From an uncultured Clostridia bacterium (GTDB lineage Bacteria > Bacillota > Clostridia > Christensenellales > CAG-138): a stretch of 64,000 nt of DNA. The number at the start of each line of letters is the position of its first letter. Positions within the stretch are counted from its first letter, which is position 1. The translations under genes and the position numbers were made by a program. Below, in pieces: positions 8,006-15,908 of the stretch. Below the pieces are notes generated by a model. It was not told the origin of the DNA and made no database searches. It saw only the letters and a list, made by a program, of their open reading frames with translations. Location of the stretch: the NCBI GenBank assembly GCA_934633695.1, contig CAKTYT010000006.1, positions 6,743-70,742 on the forward strand, in the 5' to 3' direction.

Positions 8006-8599
8006 TTATTTCTCCTTTTTAATAAACCATGATTTTACCCAAAGGGCAAACTTTTTCGTAAGCAGGACGAGTCCCTGTGAAACCTTGACGCAAAGGTATA
8101 CCCAGAGTATTGTAAATCCGGCACTGAACAATGCAATACCTATAAATGCCGCAGCGATAGGAAAGCCCATGCCGAGCGAAAGAACTGAAGCAGCTGTTCC
8201 GCCGACAAAACCTGCTGCGATTGCAAGGACTAATGCCCACAGAACGACAATAATGCACCAAAATACAGCGTAAACACTGAGAAACACTGCGATGAAGCCT
8301 ATGATAATCGGGACCCATACGGGGGACCCGAGGATGAGCAGGATAATTTCCCACACTCGAAGAGTGCGTTTCGGTTTCACGCGTTCTTTTACGAGTGCAG
8401 TAAGCGGAATCTCGGATACGGTTTTTGATATAATTTCACTGACCGGACCCATTTCATTAACGGCTTCATCTTCTGTCATGCCGTCCTCGACATAATCGTC
8501 GATCAATTCGCCGTAATAGGCAAGCTGCTCATCAATATTGTTCTGCGGAATGCCTGAAAGTCCATCCCGCAATTCGTTAAGAAATTGGTGTTTGTTCAT
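8006..8599 (-). CDS. DUF1700 (HAAS-type) membrane protein
   Basis: A 197-residue protein. Residues 1-80 are the helical DUF1700 domain (NKHQFLNELRDGLSGI, YYGELIDDYVEDGMTEDEAV, GPVSEI), followed by three to four membrane helices in a glycine/alanine-rich C-terminal half. I use the ATG at 8599 with AAGGAGAGAGACGAAA in front; a longer frame from 8683 would lie inside the PadR gene. It overlaps the PadR gene by 23 bases and sits one base before the DUF4097 gene, so the three are co-translated. DUF1700 domains are thought to be partners of the PadR-type regulator or the DUF4097 protein; no activity is known. Confidence 0.88.
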   Translation of the reverse strand: MNKHQFLNELRDGLSGIPQNNIDEQLAYYGELIDDYVEDGMTEDEAVNEMGPVSEIISKTVSEIPLTALVKERVKPKRTLRVWEIILLILGSPVWVPIIIGFIAVFLSVYAVFWCIIVVLWALVLAIAAGFVGGTAASVLSLGMGFPIAAAFIGIALFSAGFTILWVYLCVKVSQGLVLLTKKFALWVKSWFIKKEK

Positions 8600-8912
8600 T
8601 TTCGTCTCTCTCCTTAATAATAAACTCATAAATTGCCATAATTTCTTTCCACTCCGATTTAAATTCCTCAATCCGTTTTGCACCTCGTTCTGTTATGTGA
8701 TAATACTTTCGGAGCCGTCCGTTGTGCTCGGCCGTTCGTACTGTCAGCATTTCCGCAGATTCGAGCCGTTTGAGAATGGTGTAAAGAGTTGATTCGGAAA
8801 GCTCAATATACGGTTTGACGTCTTTGATGATCTTATAGCCGTAAGAGTCTCCGTTTTTTATTGCCGCCAGGATGCACACGTCCAGCAGGCCCCGCTTTAA
8901 TTGTATGTCCAT
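8577..8912 (-). CDS. PadR-family transcriptional repressor
   Basis: A 111-residue PadR protein with the typical winged helix: QLKRGLLDVCILAAIKNGDSYGYKIIKDV, then ESTLYTILKRLESAEMLTVR (recognition helix and wing) and GRLRKYYHITERGAKRIEEF, with a short C-terminal dimerisation helix. It is the first gene of the operon with the DUF1700 and DUF4097 genes. It probably represses its own operon: an ACACG/CGTGT inverted repeat lies between the -35 and -10 of its promoter. The ligand that would release it is unknown. Confidence 0.92.
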   Translation of the reverse strand: MDIQLKRGLLDVCILAAIKNGDSYGYKIIKDVKPYIELSESTLYTILKRLESAEMLTVRTAEHNGRLRKYYHITERGAKRIEEFKSEWKEIMAIYEFIIKERDENEQTPIS

Positions 8913-8936
8913 GCAATACCTCCTTCAACGAAACAC

Positions 8937-8965
8937 ATCACAACACGAAGTATCTCGCGTGTCAA
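8937..8965 (-). promoter_or_regulatory. Promoter of the PadR operon with a possible operator
   Basis: On the minus strand TTGACA (8960-8965), 17 bases, TGTGAT (8937-8942). The spacer contains ACACG (8943-8947) and CGTGT (8958-8962) in inverted orientation, ten bases apart, a plausible autorepression site. Confidence 0.55.
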
Positions 8966-9014
8966 GGGATGGAGAAAATTTTTTTCGACAGAGCTGCTCT
9001 GCCGAATTCGGGTA

Positions 9015-9043
9015 TTGAAACGAATTGGTTAAATGGTTATAAT
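9015..9043 (+). promoter_or_regulatory. Promoter of the citE operon
   Basis: TTGAAA (9015-9020), 17 bases, TATAAT (9038-9043). The leader of about 75 bases contains a hairpin made from GAG...CGGG (9051-9059) and CCCG...CTC (9068-9079). GAAAGGAG precedes the citE ATG. Confidence 0.8.
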
Positions 9044-9125
9044 TAACGGGGAGTGCGGGTAAATCTGCCCGTAATGCTCAAATATCGATGTGCAGATAAT
9101 TTGCATTGATGCGAAAGGAGATACA

Positions 9126-10004
9126 ATGAGAAGAAGTATGTTGTTCCTGCCGGGCAATACTCCGAACATGATTATAAACGGCGATGCACTCGGTGCTGAC
9201 TGCGTTATACTCGACCTTGAGGATGCCGTTTCGCCCGACGAGAAGGATGCAGCACGTTTGCTTGTCAGGAGTGCCATGATGAACATGGGCTTCAATGGCT
9301 GTGAGGTGACTGTACGCATAAACTCGATTGATACTGATTATTGGATGGATGATCTCGATGCAATCGTTCCGCTGAAGCCAGACCTTATAATGCCGCCGAA
9401 ATCTTCCTGTGCGGACGATATAAGGAAGATTGATGAATACATCACCGGCATAGAAGAACGATGCGGGATAGAAAAGGGAACGGTGAAGCTCATTCCTCTT
9501 ATCGAGACTGCGCTGGGTGTTGAAAACGCCTTTAATATTGCGACTGCGAGCAAGCGTGTTGCCGCACTCTTCCTGGGCGGGGAGGACTTGACTGCCGATC
9601 TGAGATGCAAGAGGACAAAGGGCGGAAACGAAATCAATTACGCAAGGACAAGGCTTGTTTGTGCGGCAAGGGCAGCGGGCATTGACGTTTACGATACCCC
9701 GTTCACCGATGTTAATGACGATGAAGGTATAGTTGCCGATGCTGAGTACGCCAAAAGTCTCGGTTTCAGCGGCAAATCCGCAATTGCACCGAGACATGTC
9801 CGTGCGATAAATGAAGTATTCAGTCCATCACTCAAGGATATTGAGTACGCAAAGCTCGTTTTCGAGGCGATCCGCATGGGCAAGGAACAGGGCAAGGGTG
9901 CAGTTTCGCTGCGAGGTAAAATGATTGATAAGCCCATTGTTGAAAGGGCAAGACAGACACTTGAAATGGCTAAACAGCTCGGTATGGGAGGCATCGATGA
10001 ATAA
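9126..10004 (+). CDS. citE: Citrate/citramalate lyase beta subunit (CitE family)
   Basis: A 292-residue HpcH/HpaI-fold CitE protein (RRSMLFLPGNTPNMI, ILDLEDAVSPDEKDAAR, RINSIDT, PKSSCADDI, LIPLIETALGVENA, LFLGGEDLTADL, SGKSAIAPRHV). CitE cleaves a citryl- or citramalyl-thioester into oxaloacetate or pyruvate plus an acetyl-thioester. Set beside methylaspartate-pathway genes, the substrate is most likely citramalyl-thioester, yielding pyruvate. The start at 9126 follows GAAAGGAGATACA. It overlaps citF by eight bases. No citD (acyl-carrier gamma subunit) precedes it, contrary to the usual citDEF order. The family is certain; substrate is inferred from context. Confidence 0.9.
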   Translation: MRRSMLFLPGNTPNMIINGDALGADCVILDLEDAVSPDEKDAARLLVRSAMMNMGFNGCEVTVRINSIDTDYWMDDLDAIVPLKPDLIMPPKSSCADDIRKIDEYITGIEERCGIEKGTVKLIPLIETALGVENAFNIATASKRVAALFLGGEDLTADLRCKRTKGGNEINYARTRLVCAARAAGIDVYDTPFTDVNDDEGIVADAEYAKSLGFSGKSAIAPRHVRAINEVFSPSLKDIEYAKLVFEAIRMGKEQGKGAVSLRGKMIDKPIVERARQTLEMAKQLGMGGIDE

Positions 10005-11406
10005 ACTTACTCCTTCAATCAAAGACGCTGTTGTAAACAGCGGTCTTCGCGATGGAATGACCATATCGTTCCACCATCATCTCAGAAACGGCGATTATGT
10101 CCTCAATATGGTAATGGAAGCCATTGCCGAACTTGGGATAAAGAATCTCACCGTGAACGCAAGCTCCCTGTTTGATGCACATCGTCCGCTCAAAGAACAT
10201 ATTGAAAACGGTGTTGTTACGACTTTGCAGACGGACTATATGTCAGCGGAACTCGGGAAATTTATTTCGTCGGGCAAGATGAAAAATCCGGTACAGTTCA
10301 GAACACACGGCGGAAGACCCTGCGATATTGAAAACGGAAAAACTCCCATTGATGTCGCATTCATCGCTGCACCGGTCAGCGACCCAATGGGCAATTGCTC
10401 CGGCAAATACGGAAAATCTGCCTGCGGTTCGCTCGGCTATGCAATTCCCGATGCAAAATGCGCAAGGCATGTGGTAATAATAACTGATGAACTCGTTCCC
10501 TATCCGCTTGTTGATTTTTCGATTCCCGAGACGGATGTCGACCAGGTCGTTACCGTTGAATCAATCGGCAACCCGGCGGGTATTGTGTCGGGAACAACTA
10601 AAATAACACGTGATCCTGTCGGACTTTTGATGGCAATGACGGCGGTCGATGTCATAAAGGCTTCCGGACTGCTTAAGGACGGCTTTTCTTTCCAGACGGG
10701 TGCGGGCGGTGCTTCACTTGCCGCCGCAAAATACCTTAAAGATGTAATGCTTCGGGAAAAGATCTGCGGCAGCTACGGTCTTGGCGGCATCACCGGTTAC
10801 ATGGTCGATATGCTCAACGAGGGCTGCTTCGACTCCCTCATGGATGTGCAGTGCTTTGACCTTAAGGCTGTCGAATCAATAAGAAATAATCCAAGACACA
10901 GAGAGATTTCGGCAACACATTACGCTTCGCCCGGAGCAAAGAGTGCGACTGTCGATTCACTTGATGTTGTTATACTCGGTGCAACCCAGATCGACACGGA
11001 TTTCAACATAAATGTACACACCGATTCCAACGGCAGGATCATGGGGGGATCCGGCGGTCACAGTGACACGGCGGCGGGTGCGAAGCTCGCAATGATAATT
11101 GCTCCTCTTTCACGTGCAAGACTGCCAATTGTAACCGACAGAGTAACCTGCATCTCGACTCCGGGCAGCACCATCGATGTGCTTGTAACTCAAAAGGGCG
11201 TTGCGGTAAACTCCAAGGATACGGAGCTTCGTGACAGACTCGTTTCGGCAGGCATCAAGGTCGTCGATATCAACGATCTCAAGGCACTTGCCGAAAAGAC
11301 TAATGGTGTGCCTTCGAAGCCGGCAATCGGAGACAGAGTTGTTGCCGATGTCATTTATCGTGACGGGACGGTTATCGATAGAATCCGCGAAGTCGTCGAT
11401 AAATAA
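9997..11406 (+). CDS. citF: Citrate/citramalate lyase alpha subunit (CitF family)
   Basis: A 469-residue CitF protein (PSIKDAVVNSGLRDGMTISFHHHLRNGDYVLN, FRTHGGRPCDIENG, GNCSGKYGKSACGSLGYA, FSFQTGAGGASLAA, GGSGGHSDTAAGAK). CitF belongs to the CoA-transferase superfamily and swaps the acetyl group on the thiol carrier for citrate or citramalate. Here it should act on (S)-citramalate. The ATG overlaps the citE stop, so translation is coupled. In classical citrate lyase the carrier is the phosphoribosyl-dephospho-CoA on CitD; with no citD, citC, citX or citG here, the carrier may be encoded elsewhere or be free CoA. Confidence 0.9.
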   Translation: MNKLTPSIKDAVVNSGLRDGMTISFHHHLRNGDYVLNMVMEAIAELGIKNLTVNASSLFDAHRPLKEHIENGVVTTLQTDYMSAELGKFISSGKMKNPVQFRTHGGRPCDIENGKTPIDVAFIAAPVSDPMGNCSGKYGKSACGSLGYAIPDAKCARHVVIITDELVPYPLVDFSIPETDVDQVVTVESIGNPAGIVSGTTKITRDPVGLLMAMTAVDVIKASGLLKDGFSFQTGAGGASLAAAKYLKDVMLREKICGSYGLGGITGYMVDMLNEGCFDSLMDVQCFDLKAVESIRNNPRHREISATHYASPGAKSATVDSLDVVILGATQIDTDFNINVHTDSNGRIMGGSGGHSDTAAGAKLAMIIAPLSRARLPIVTDRVTCISTPGSTIDVLVTQKGVAVNSKDTELRDRLVSAGIKVVDINDLKALAEKTNGVPSKPAIGDRVVADVIYRDGTVIDRIREVVDK

Positions 11407-11425
11407 ATTTTTGGAGGAAAATGAA

Positions 11426-12265
11426 ATGAGAACTATTGATGCAAAATGTATTACGGAACAGGTCGCAAAACTCTGCATTGAGGCAAACTGCATGCTGCCA
11501 TGTGATATGCGTAAGCGGATCGAAAATGCGAGAGAAACTGAACCGTGGGATACTGCTAAGGGAATTCTCGATAAAATAATCGAAAACTACTGCATCGCAG
11601 ACGAGAACAAGGTTCCCATATGCCAGGATACGGGCGTTGCCTGCGTTTTCCTTAGGATTGGGCAGGATGTCCATATAGAAGGCGACCTCACTCAGGCCGT
11701 CAACGAGGGCGTAAGGCGTGGCTACGCCGAAGGCTATCTCCGCAAGTCGGTCGTCAAAGATCCTCTCCGCAGAGTAAATACGGGTGACAACACCCCTGCA
11801 ATGCTATACACGGAAATCGTTCCCGGCGATAAAATCGAACTTACCGTTGCTCCCAAAGGGTTCGGAAGTGAAAATATGAGCAAAATCGCCATGCTCAAGC
11901 CTTCGGACGGAATTGAAGGAGTAAAGAACTTTATCCTCAGCACTGTTGAGCAGGCAGGACCCAACCCCTGTCCGCCCATTGTTGTCGGAGTTGGCATCGG
12001 CGGTACCTTTGATAAAGCTGCTTACCTTGCAAAGCGTGCATTGATGAGAAGTACGGATGAGAGAAATGCCGATGAGTTCTATGCAGAACTTGAAAACGAA
12101 ATGCTTGAAAAAATCAATGCATTGGGCATAGGACCGCAGGGCTTTGGCGGAAGGACGACAGCACTTGCCGTCAACATAGAAGTTATGCCGACACATATTG
12201 CCGGTCTTCCTGTTGCCGTGAATATCAACTGCCACGTTACAAGACATAAAACAACTGTACTGTAA
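11426..12265 (+). CDS. Class I fumarase-type hydratase, alpha subunit (probable mesaconase)
   Basis: A 279-residue alpha subunit of a two-subunit, oxygen-sensitive [4Fe-4S] hydro-lyase. The three cluster cysteines of the family are visible: Cys66 in PICQDTG, Cys182 in NPCPP and Cys269 in NINCH. Also present are NTGDNTPAMLY and GIGGTFDKAA. The ATG at 11426 follows TTGGAGGAAAATGAA. Relatives hydrate fumarate, tartrate or mesaconate; between citramalate lyase and glutamate mutase genes the most sensible reaction is mesaconate plus water to (S)-citramalate. It is followed by its beta subunit after 22 bases. Specificity cannot be read from sequence. Confidence 0.88.
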   Translation: MRTIDAKCITEQVAKLCIEANCMLPCDMRKRIENARETEPWDTAKGILDKIIENYCIADENKVPICQDTGVACVFLRIGQDVHIEGDLTQAVNEGVRRGYAEGYLRKSVVKDPLRRVNTGDNTPAMLYTEIVPGDKIELTVAPKGFGSENMSKIAMLKPSDGIEGVKNFILSTVEQAGPNPCPPIVVGVGIGGTFDKAAYLAKRALMRSTDERNADEFYAELENEMLEKINALGIGPQGFGGRTTALAVNIEVMPTHIAGLPVAVNINCHVTRHKTTVL

Positions 12266-12287
12266 GGGCTGGAAAGGAGAGCTTTGT

Positions 12288-12872
12288 ATGATAAATCAAG
12301 AAAACGTTAGATCAGCTGAAAGAAAGATCTTCCTTCCGATTACCCGTGAACAGGTTCGTACAATAAAGAGTGGTGAACAGGTTCTGCTCTCGGGCGTTAT
12401 CTATACTGCAAGGGATGCGGCACACAAACGCCTTTGCGAATTGGTAGAAAAGGGCGAACCCCTCCCCTTCGACATTAAGGATGCTACCATTTACTATGTT
12501 GGCCCTACCCCTGCAAAGCCCGGACAGGTCATAGGTTCGGCAGGACCGACGACGAGCTACCGCATGGATGCCTATTCCCCAACACTTATAAGGGAAGGCG
12601 AAACGGGCATGATCGGCAAGGGCAAACGCAGCAGCGAGGTTATTGAAGCAATGAAAAAATACGGTGCCGTTTACTTTGCTGCGATTGGAGGAGCAGGGGC
12701 ACTGCTTTCAAGCTGCATAAAATCGGCAGAAGTTATTGCATACGAGGATCTTGGTGCGGAAGCCCTCAGGAGGCTCGTTGTTGAAGATCTCCCGGTCGTT
12801 GCTGTAATCGACAGCGAAGGAAACAATCTGTACGAAAAAGGCAGAGAAGCCTATCTTAAGACGCAGGATTGA
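12288..12872 (+). CDS. Class I fumarase-type hydratase, beta subunit (probable mesaconase)
   Basis: A 194-residue protein matching the C-terminal domain of class I fumarases: SGVIYTARDAAHKRL, YYVGPTPAKPGQVIGSAGPTTSYRMD, GMIGKGKRS, GAVYFAAIGGAGALLS and the end VEDLPVVAVIDSEGNNLY. It supplies the carboxylate-binding half of the active site and pairs with the alpha subunit. AAAGGAGAG precedes the ATG. The split alpha/beta form is usual in Clostridia and archaea. Confidence 0.88.
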   Translation: MINQENVRSAERKIFLPITREQVRTIKSGEQVLLSGVIYTARDAAHKRLCELVEKGEPLPFDIKDATIYYVGPTPAKPGQVIGSAGPTTSYRMDAYSPTLIREGETGMIGKGKRSSEVIEAMKKYGAVYFAAIGGAGALLSSCIKSAEVIAYEDLGAEALRRLVVEDLPVVAVIDSEGNNLYEKGREAYLKTQD

Positions 12873-12876
12873 ACCT

Positions 12877-13860
12877 ATGCCGAAGCAGGTTCATCTTTCG
12901 CACATACCCGTTGATCCGGGGTTGGATACACCGATTTATAAGCAAATTGCCGACTTCCTGTTCGCCGAAATATCGGAAGGACACATTGAAAAGGGAGCAA
13001 AGCTCCCGACGGTGCGTGAGCTTGCCGAACAGCTCGGAATTGCCGTCGGAACGATACGGCGAGCATACGATGAACTTGCAAGGCTCGGCGGAATCGAGAT
13101 GAAGCAGGGGCAGGGGACTTTTGTTGTATACGAGAAAATGACTCGTGAAAGCAGGAAACAGAAGGCGATGGTTACTATCGATAAGCTCTTTTCCCAGCTT
13201 GATGAACTTGGCTTTTCGTCTGCCGAAATGGATATCTTCCTTGATATGAAGCTGAGAGAACGTGCAAGGACGCAGGATGATGTCAGAATTCTGCTGCGGT
13301 GCGACAGTCCGGAGCTTCTGCATTGTGTGTCGGAGCAAATTTATGCACTTGGCGGTGTTGATGTCTACGGTCAGCTTATAAAGAGCGGTGCGGAAAGCGA
13401 AGACTTCGGGAGCGTTTCCGACATAATCGTTGCAAGACGCGGAATGCCCGTCGGACAGAACGAAAGGGACAGAAGTGTATTTGTTTCACTCATGCCCGAT
13501 CTTGATATGGTTGCGAGGCTTGCAAAGCTGAAAGAAGATGAGAAGGTCGGAGCGGTTGCTGTCTGCGATACGTTCCTGGATGAAATGCTCAATATTTTGA
13601 GAAGGTTTGCACCCAATGCTTGTCTCAGAGGAATATGCAACGCAAGTGCAAACGACGTTTCAAGATTCATAAGAGATAAAGAAGTTATCTTTGTTCCGGA
13701 GGGCTATGCGACGCTGTTTGATTCGGAAACCTGCCGTGCAATGGAAAATGGCGAAGCGACACTGCTGAAGTGCCGCATAGTTATGGACGAAGGATCTCTC
13801 TTTGCCCTGTCGGAAAAACTTGGCAGAATACGGAGAGAGATTCGCATGGGCATGATGTAA
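12877..13860 (+). CDS. GntR-type regulator with an unassigned cysteine-rich C-terminal domain
   Basis: A 327-residue protein. Residues 18-85 are a GntR winged helix (PIYKQIADFLFAEISEG, LPTVRELAEQLGIAVGTIRRAYDELARLG, GQGTFV). The remaining 230 residues do not look like the FCD, UTRA or aminotransferase domains usually fused to GntR; they contain seven cysteines (142, 150, 230, 249, 254, 286, 299). It starts four bases after the hydratase beta stop and has no clear ribosome site, so it is probably translated by coupling. Placed between the two halves of the glutamate island, it probably regulates them, perhaps in response to a pathway acid, a thioester, or redox state. That role is inferred. 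Confidence 0.8.
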   Translation: MPKQVHLSHIPVDPGLDTPIYKQIADFLFAEISEGHIEKGAKLPTVRELAEQLGIAVGTIRRAYDELARLGGIEMKQGQGTFVVYEKMTRESRKQKAMVTIDKLFSQLDELGFSSAEMDIFLDMKLRERARTQDDVRILLRCDSPELLHCVSEQIYALGGVDVYGQLIKSGAESEDFGSVSDIIVARRGMPVGQNERDRSVFVSLMPDLDMVARLAKLKEDEKVGAVAVCDTFLDEMLNILRRFAPNACLRGICNASANDVSRFIRDKEVIFVPEGYATLFDSETCRAMENGEATLLKCRIVMDEGSLFALSEKLGRIRREIRMGMM

Positions 13861-13899
13861 AAGCGGCTCAGTCCGGTCGGAAAAAGAACTGCATGAATG

Positions 13900-13926
13900 A
13901 AAACTACCGGCGTGAAGTGTAGTTTT
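13900..13926. terminator. Possible terminator after the GntR gene
   Basis: AAAACTAC (13900-13907) and GTAGTTTT (13919-13926) form an 8-bp stem whose 3' arm carries the T-run. It could end the citE-gntR transcript, separating it from the glmS promoter 40 bases downstream. Confidence 0.45.
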
Positions 13927-13967
13927 GAAATGCCGGAAAATATAATATTCGGTGTTGATTTTAACAC

Positions 13968-13996
13968 TTGACACATGGCATAGAACAATGTATCAT
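13968..13996 (+). promoter_or_regulatory. Promoter of the glmS-glmL-glmE-mal operon
   Basis: TTGACA (13968-13973), 17 bases, TATCAT (13991-13996). The predicted transcription start is near 14003, exactly where the folded leader begins. Confidence 0.8.
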
Positions 13997-14002
13997 ATTG
14001 AA

Positions 14003-14067
14003 CCGACACAAGAGTGCGTACCGATGGGGGTAGGATAGCCTTTCGGGTGTATGCGGGTTGTGTTTGG
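14003..14067 (+). promoter_or_regulatory. Folded leader RNA upstream of glutamate mutase (candidate cis-regulatory element)
   Basis: The outer stem pairs 14003-14011 with 14058-14067 (core ACACAA/TTGTGT). An inner stem pairs GCGTAC (14016-14021) with GTATGC (14049-14054), with further CGA/TCG pairing (14022-14024 with 14043-14045) enclosing a G-rich loop of about 18 bases. The element starts at the predicted +1 and ends about 48 bases before the glmS ATG. It does not match the cobalamin riboswitch box or any other class I know. Pairing was worked out by hand. Confidence 0.45.
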
Positions 14068-14114
14068 GTAGTATGAAGCACAAATATAACCAAAAAATAT
14101 GAAAGAGGTCAGTG

Positions 14115-14531
14115 ATGGATAAAAAGACATTGGTCATCGGCGTTATCGGTGCAGACGTTCACGCTGTTGGCAACCAGATACTCTACCACGCATTTTCGGA
14201 TGCAGGCTTCAACGTTGTAAACCTCGGCGTCATGGTTTCTCAGGAAGAGTTCATAAATGCTGCTATTGAAACAAAAGCGGATGCAATTCTCGTTTCCTCG
14301 CTCTACGGTCAGGGTGAACTTGATTGCCGCGGTATGCGTGAGAAGTGCGATGAGGCAGGTCTTGAAGGAATTCTGCTGTATGTCGGCGGCAATATCGTTA
14401 TCGGCAAGCAGCCCTTTGACGAAGTCGAAAAACGCTTCAAGGCAATGGGATTCGACCGTTCGTTCCCCCCGGGAACTCCGCCCGAGGTCGATATTGAAGC
14501 ACTTAAAGAAGATCTGCATATTACCGAGTAA
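14115..14531 (+). CDS. glmS: Glutamate mutase sigma subunit (methylaspartate mutase, B12-binding)
   Basis: A 138-residue cobalamin-binding protein with the base-off motif D-x-H-x-x-G (Asp14, His16, Gly19 in GADVHAVG), plus [13 protein letters not shown] and [13 protein letters not shown] that line the nucleotide tail pocket. With GlmE it interconverts L-glutamate and (2S,3S)-3-methylaspartate by an adenosylcobalamin radical mechanism, the first step of the pathway. AAAGAGG precedes the ATG. It has the usual family length. Note that the older symbol mutS is unrelated to DNA mismatch repair. Confidence 0.95.
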   Translation: MDKKTLVIGVIGADVHAVGNQILYHAFSDAGFNVVNLGVMVSQEEFINAAIETKADAILVSSLYGQGELDCRGMREKCDEAGLEGILLYVGGNIVIGKQPFDEVEKRFKAMGFDRSFPPGTPPEVDIEALKEDLHITE

Positions 14532-14536
14532 CAGCC

Positions 14537-15907
14537 ATGAAACCCGTTTTGTTGATTGATTTCGGAAGTACATACACCAAAGTGACGGCGGTCGATGTCG
14601 ATTCTGCCGCTGTTCTGGGTACTGCTTCATCTTACACGACCGTTCAGACCGATATCAACAACGGACTCTCCAACGCACTTGAAAAGCTCGAAGAGACAAC
14701 CGGTAAGCTCAGCTTCAGCGAGAGATACGCGGCGTCGAGTGCCGCAGGCGGACTGAGAATGCTTGCAAGCGGGCTTGTGCCTGAGTTGACGGCTGAAGCG
14801 GCTAAGTGTGCGAGTCTCGGTGCGGGAGCAAAAGTTTTAAAGACCTATGCGTTCCAGTTGACCGAGGACGACGAGGAAGAAATAAAAAACCTCAACCCCG
14901 ACATCTTCCTGCTGGTCGGCGGAACTGACGGCGGCAATACCGAGTGCATTCTGCACAACGCAAAGGCACTTGCACGAATCGGCGGCGACTTTCCGATAAT
15001 AATTGCAGGCAACCGCACGGCGGCAAGGCAGTGCGAACGCATTCTCGAGGGCAGGGAGGTCTATGTCTGCGAGAACGTCATGCCGAAGTTCGGTGTGCTG
15101 AATATTGAACCTGCACAGAAAAAAATCCGTGAAGTTTTCCTTAAGAAAATCATTCAGGCAAAGGGGTTGAGCAAGGCCTCAGAGCTGATTTCGGGAATAA
15201 TGATGCCAACACCCTCTGCTGTTATGGCTGCGATGAAGCTGCTTGCCGAAGGCACGGAAAACGAAAAGGGCATAGGCGAACTCATAGCAGTCGATGTCGG
15301 AGGTGCGACGACGGACATTTATTCCGTGTCGGACGGTATGCCCGATGACCCGAGAACGATGATAAAGGGTCTGCCTGAACCTTACATCAAGCGTACGGTT
15401 GAAGGCGATATAGGAATGCGTTACAGCATACACGGTATTGTCGATGCTGTCGGTATCGGTGAAATTGCAAAGCTGTCCAGTCTTTCCGAAAGCAGAGCGG
15501 AAGAACTTGTCAACATGTTTTCTCAGCATACGGATTTTCTCCCGAATGACGAGGAGACAATGCGTCTCGATGAAGCACTGGCGTGCATGGCGGTCAGAAC
15601 GGCTGTTACAAGGCATGCAGGCAGAATTGAGGAGACGTATAATATGATGGGCACTGCCTATGTTCAAACGGGCAAAAACCTTATGAATGTCAATAAGGTC
15701 GTTATTACGGGCGGTTCACTCATCCACAATGAGCATACGGGCAGAATTGCATCGTTTGCGTTGTATGACGAAAAGGATCCCACTTCACTTAAGCCGAAGC
15801 GTGCCGAAGTGCTTGTGGATAAAAAGTATATCATTGCCGCCATGGGTTTGCTGGGTGAACATTATCCCGATGCGGCACTTAAGATAATGAAAGAGGAGTT
15901 AATTTAA
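14537..15907 (+). CDS. glmL: Glutamate mutase-associated protein GlmL/MutL (ASKHA ATPase fold)
   Basis: A 456-residue protein with actin/Hsp70-type nucleotide motifs [16 protein letters not shown] (N-terminus), [13 protein letters not shown] and [14 protein letters not shown] (about residue 253). It sits between the two mutase subunits, as in other methylaspartate operons, five bases after glmS without its own clear ribosome site. Family members are thought to reactivate the mutase by exchanging damaged cobalamin, in the manner of diol-dehydratase reactivases; that role is accepted by analogy rather than shown by this sequence. Confidence 0.9.
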   Translation: MKPVLLIDFGSTYTKVTAVDVDSAAVLGTASSYTTVQTDINNGLSNALEKLEETTGKLSFSERYAASSAAGGLRMLASGLVPELTAEAAKCASLGAGAKVLKTYAFQLTEDDEEEIKNLNPDIFLLVGGTDGGNTECILHNAKALARIGGDFPIIIAGNRTAARQCERILEGREVYVCENVMPKFGVLNIEPAQKKIREVFLKKIIQAKGLSKASELISGIMMPTPSAVMAAMKLLAEGTENEKGIGELIAVDVGGATTDIYSVSDGMPDDPRTMIKGLPEPYIKRTVEGDIGMRYSIHGIVDAVGIGEIAKLSSLSESRAEELVNMFSQHTDFLPNDEETMRLDEALACMAVRTAVTRHAGRIEETYNMMGTAYVQTGKNLMNVNKVVITGGSLIHNEHTGRIASFALYDEKDPTSLKPKRAEVLVDKKYIIAAMGLLGEHYPDAALKIMKEELI

Positions 15908-15908
15908 A

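Noticed and set aside
8913..9125. A small citD gene before citE
   Set aside because: The 213-base gap contains two divergent promoters and stop codons; no frame for a roughly 95-residue acyl carrier protein.
13997..14114. Cobalamin riboswitch upstream of glmS
   Set aside because: Expected because the enzyme uses B12, but the characteristic conserved B12-box segments are missing and the element is much shorter.
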